A DNA stretch of 7,312 bases, from NCBI GenBank assembly GCA_903904635.1, contig CAIVDH010000131.1:1-7312 (forward strand), in the 5' to 3' direction. Under the pieces are notes generated by a model. The model worked only from the letters and a program-made list of their open reading frames with translations. It was not told the DNA's origin and did no database searches. Shown piece after piece: positions 5,976-7,312 of the stretch. Source of the stretch: an uncultured Burkholderiales bacterium. GTDB taxonomy: Bacteria; Pseudomonadota; Gammaproteobacteria; Burkholderiales; Burkholderiaceae_D. Position numbers and translations under genes: made by a program. How positions within the stretch are numbered: position 1 is the first letter of the stretch; every line of letters begins with the position of its first letter.

Positions 5976-5999
5976 CTGTTTTGAAATCTGTTTTGAAGT
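5976..5999. repeat. Two tandem 12-bp repeats in the mipA-DUF2805 intergenic region
   Basis: CTGTTTTGAAAT (5976-5987) is followed at once by CTGTTTTGAAGT (5988-5999), with 11 of 12 bases identical. The pair lies about 90 bases from each divergent start codon. Short direct repeats with a period near one helical turn are the usual form of OmpR-type response-regulator sites, so an operator is possible. Repeat slippage is the simple alternative. Confidence 0.4.
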
Positions 6000-6090
6000 T
6001 GATGTGCAAGCCTTTTTAGTGCACCGTTCAAACTAAAATTCTTTTTCAATGTTATGCTTTTTTTTAATTAAATTTACAAAAAAAATTTGC

Positions 6091-6378
6091 ATGCATAAAA
6101 AATCCACTAGCTCTCTTGCTTTTTTGGCACCAGACGACGTTTCCGCTGTGATTCAAATGGCTTGGGAAGATAGAACTTCTTTTGAAACCATTAAAGAGCG
6201 TATTGGAATTACAGAACCGGAAGTCATACAGCTAATGCGCAGTGAACTGTCTGTCAGCTCATTTAAGATGTGGCGCAAGCGAATGAAAGGCCGTACGACT
6301 AAGCATCGTGCGCTGCGAAGCCCCGAGATGAAATTTGACGACCTTGCAGTTGCAGATCATCGTCGTGCAAATTGTTAA
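6091..6378 (+). CDS. TIGR03643 / DUF2805 family protein
   Basis: A 95-residue basic cytosolic protein. The family signature is clear: IQMAWEDRTSFETIKERIGI at 21-40, TEPEVIQLMRSEL at 41-53 and SSFKMWRKRMKGRTTKH at 56-72. The central part looks like a sigma-factor-like helix-turn-helix followed by a very basic helix, which suggests nucleic-acid binding, but the family's function is not established. The tail after residue 73 is weakly conserved. Start: an in-frame ATG at 6049 would add 14 hydrophobic, AT-rich-coded residues atypical of the family, so 6091 is preferred. Neither has a Shine-Dalgarno site; the leader at 6058-6085 carries T8 and A8 runs. It is followed after 27 bases by the cysteine-rich gene, probably as an operon. 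Confidence 0.8.
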   Translation: MHKKSTSSLAFLAPDDVSAVIQMAWEDRTSFETIKERIGITEPEVIQLMRSELSVSSFKMWRKRMKGRTTKHRALRSPEMKFDDLAVADHRRANC

Positions 6379-6405
6379 TGACTTATCGTTTGTTGGGAGA
6401 TTGAT

Positions 6406-6576
6406 TTGACTGAAGATCCAAGATGTTGTGGAACTGGTACCTGTATTATTAATGCAGATGGATATTGCTGGTGTGGCCAGCAGTGGGATGGCGAAAAAAT
6501 GTGCTTTCCAAAAGCGTCTGATGTCCATGATCAAAAACCAAAGAGTGCAAGCGGTTCGACAACGCTCGGCGAGTGA
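6406..6576 (+). CDS. Small cysteine-rich conserved protein (CC-x4-C-x7-CxC-x9-C), TTG start
   Basis: A 56-residue protein starting at TTG 6406, with GGGAGA (6395-6400) five bases upstream; no ATG precedes the cysteine motif. Six cysteines (C7, C8, C13, C21, C23, C33) lie within CCGTGTCIINADGYCWCGQQ and WDGEKMC, followed by a polar, probably disordered tail of about 20 residues. The density of Cys and Gly suggests a metal or Fe-S/zinc site or a compact disulfide knot; with no signal peptide, metal binding in the cytosol is likelier. I recall similar CCG-TC-CWCGQ-WDGEKMC proteins as conserved hypotheticals in betaproteobacteria, without a known role. It lies 27 bases behind the DUF2805 gene on the same strand, suggesting co-expression and perhaps a joint function. 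Confidence 0.72.
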   Translation: MTEDPRCCGTGTCIINADGYCWCGQQWDGEKMCFPKASDVHDQKPKSASGSTTLGE

Positions 6577-6792
6577 GAATTTAAGATCCCGAAACTTTGT
6601 AAATATTAGAGGCTTTTATCCAAGAGGCATGGCACGATAGAATCACCATATTGATAAGCTTATGTCCTGACTTCGTATCGATCAAATCGGATAACCGTCA
6701 GAGCAAGTTTGAACTACTACAATTCATCTGTCCAGTTGCTCGCCACTTACTGAACTGTCTCCTTATAATTTTAATCGTTTTTTATTAGTCAA
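6577..6792. other. Intergenic stretch with candidate -10 for the DUF4174 gene
   Basis: There is no open frame with start signals and no T-run hairpin behind the cysteine-rich gene. It contains a 10-bp palindrome ATAAGCTTAT (6654-6663) and a perfect TATAAT at 6764-6769, which would place transcription start near 6776, some 17 bases before the DUF4174 ATG. No good -35 is found at the standard distance (6741-6746 reads CGCCAC). Confidence 0.35.
6764..6769 (+). promoter_or_regulatory. Candidate -10 box (TATAAT) of the DUF4174 gene
   Basis: An exact TATAAT 23 bases before the ATG at 6793. The -35 region is poor, so this may be an activated promoter. The leader would be very short and lacks a Shine-Dalgarno site. 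Confidence 0.35.
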
Positions 6793-7212
6793 ATGAATGA
6801 ATTATTTTTACGGTCAAGGCAGTGGATATTTTCAGTATGTCTTTTAGCAATTTTCACCCAGTTACATGCTGAATCGCTCAAAGATTACAAGTGGACAAAC
6901 AGAGTTATCGTTACATTTTCTAATGCCGAGTCTAATCCTGACCGACTGCTACTCATTCAGCAAATAAAGCAGTATTCATGTCAATACAGAAAAAGAGATT
7001 TAGTGCATGTAGATTTGATTGAAGGTACTGAACAATATAGATACCTAAGTCGGAAATTTTCAGTCACAGGTCATACTGACTTTAAACTTGTGCTGATTGG
7101 TAAAGACGGTGAAATGAAGTTAAGTACCACTAGCAGTAATCTTCCAGACGTGCTTTCACTTATAGACAACATGCCCATGAGAAAACGCGAGCTGCACACT
7201 GAAAAATGTTGA
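6793..7212 (+). CDS. DUF4174 domain-containing secreted protein
   Basis: A 139-residue precursor. Residues 1-26 form a signal peptide (basic start, WIFSVCLLAIFTQLHA before E27), giving a periplasmic protein of about 113 residues. The family signatures are visible: LKDYKWTNRVIVTFS near the mature start, the KRDLVHVDL strand at 67-75, FKLVLIGKDGEMKL at 97-110, and the closing IDNMPMRKRE at 124-133. The order of strands recalls a thioredoxin-like fold, but the CxxC active site is absent (single C63 and terminal C139), so redox activity of the usual kind is not expected. Function of the family is unknown. No Shine-Dalgarno sequence precedes the ATG. It is separated from the upstream two-gene unit by 216 bases with its own -10 candidate, so it is probably transcribed alone. 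Confidence 0.85.
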   Translation: MNELFLRSRQWIFSVCLLAIFTQLHAESLKDYKWTNRVIVTFSNAESNPDRLLLIQQIKQYSCQYRKRDLVHVDLIEGTEQYRYLSRKFSVTGHTDFKLVLIGKDGEMKLSTTSSNLPDVLSLIDNMPMRKRELHTEKC

Positions 7213-7312
7213 AAATATTAATGTTCATTGAGTGACCTTGTCCCCGTAGAGTGGATCCCATAACGAGATGCATAATTTTATAATTGTGATGTTTTCGCAC
7301 AAAAGCCAACAG

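Noticed and set aside
6049..6090. N-terminal extension of the DUF2805 protein from ATG 6049
   Set aside because: The added residues are coded by T8 and A8 runs, are atypical of the family and have no Shine-Dalgarno support.
6259..6640. Frames overlapping the DUF2805 and Cys-rich genes (minus 6259-6534, plus 6428-6640)
   Set aside because: They are shadows of two better supported genes; neither has recognisable motifs.

Overview
The window reads as a piece of ordinary chromosome from a Gram-negative proteobacterium. The protein families (MipA/OmpV outer-membrane protein, TIGR03643/DUF2805, DUF4174, YgdQ-type TerC, NhaR-like LysR remnant, IS3 and IS481 transposase debris) and moderate GC content with AT-rich intergenic stretches suggest a betaproteobacterium, perhaps Burkholderiales/Oxalobacteraceae-like. 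That placement comes from remembered family distributions, not from a marker gene. There is no phage module, CRISPR array, rRNA or tRNA.

Layout. (1) 1-238, minus: first 79 codons of a probably Tat-exported, beta-lactamase-like serine hydrolase running off the left edge. (2) 239-715: AT-rich divergent intergenic region with a promoter candidate for each flanking gene. (3) 716-1000, plus: a small secreted four-cysteine protein, facing (4) 1170-1376, minus: a tandem CDGSH iron-sulfur protein. A bidirectional hairpin terminator (1124-1155) lies between these two. (5) 1443-2345: a decayed IS3-family element, with the transposase broken by two nonsense codons and a 3' deletion/frameshift, lying directly behind (6) the minus-strand pair terC (3331-4083) and a six-transmembrane voltage-gated-type potassium channel (2359-3225). 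A 31-codon small ORF with a strong ribosome binding site precedes terC. (7) 4447-4882, plus: the N-terminal HTH part of a NhaR-like LysR regulator, beheaded and fused in frame to an IS481-type transposase fragment. (8) 5101-5889, minus: a MipA/OmpV family outer-membrane protein, divergent from (9) a two-gene unit of a TIGR03643/DUF2805 protein (6091-6378) and a 56-residue cysteine-rich protein with a TTG start (6406-6576). (10) 6793-7212, plus: a secreted DUF4174 protein. The last 100 bases hold nothing recognisable.

How the genes may work together. TerC proteins are linked to metal (manganese) export, and the channel probably conducts potassium, so the 2359-4326 minus-strand cluster looks like an ion-homeostasis unit. 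The regulator remnant beside it may once have belonged to it; this is inference. Much of the 1443-2345 and 4447-5100 sequence is debris from insertion-sequence activity around that cluster. I do not see a clear new multi-gene system. The items most worth a second look are the DUF2805 plus cysteine-rich pair, the small ORF before terC, the twin CX10C secreted protein, the CDGSH protein with a shortened first motif, and the LysR-transposase chimera.
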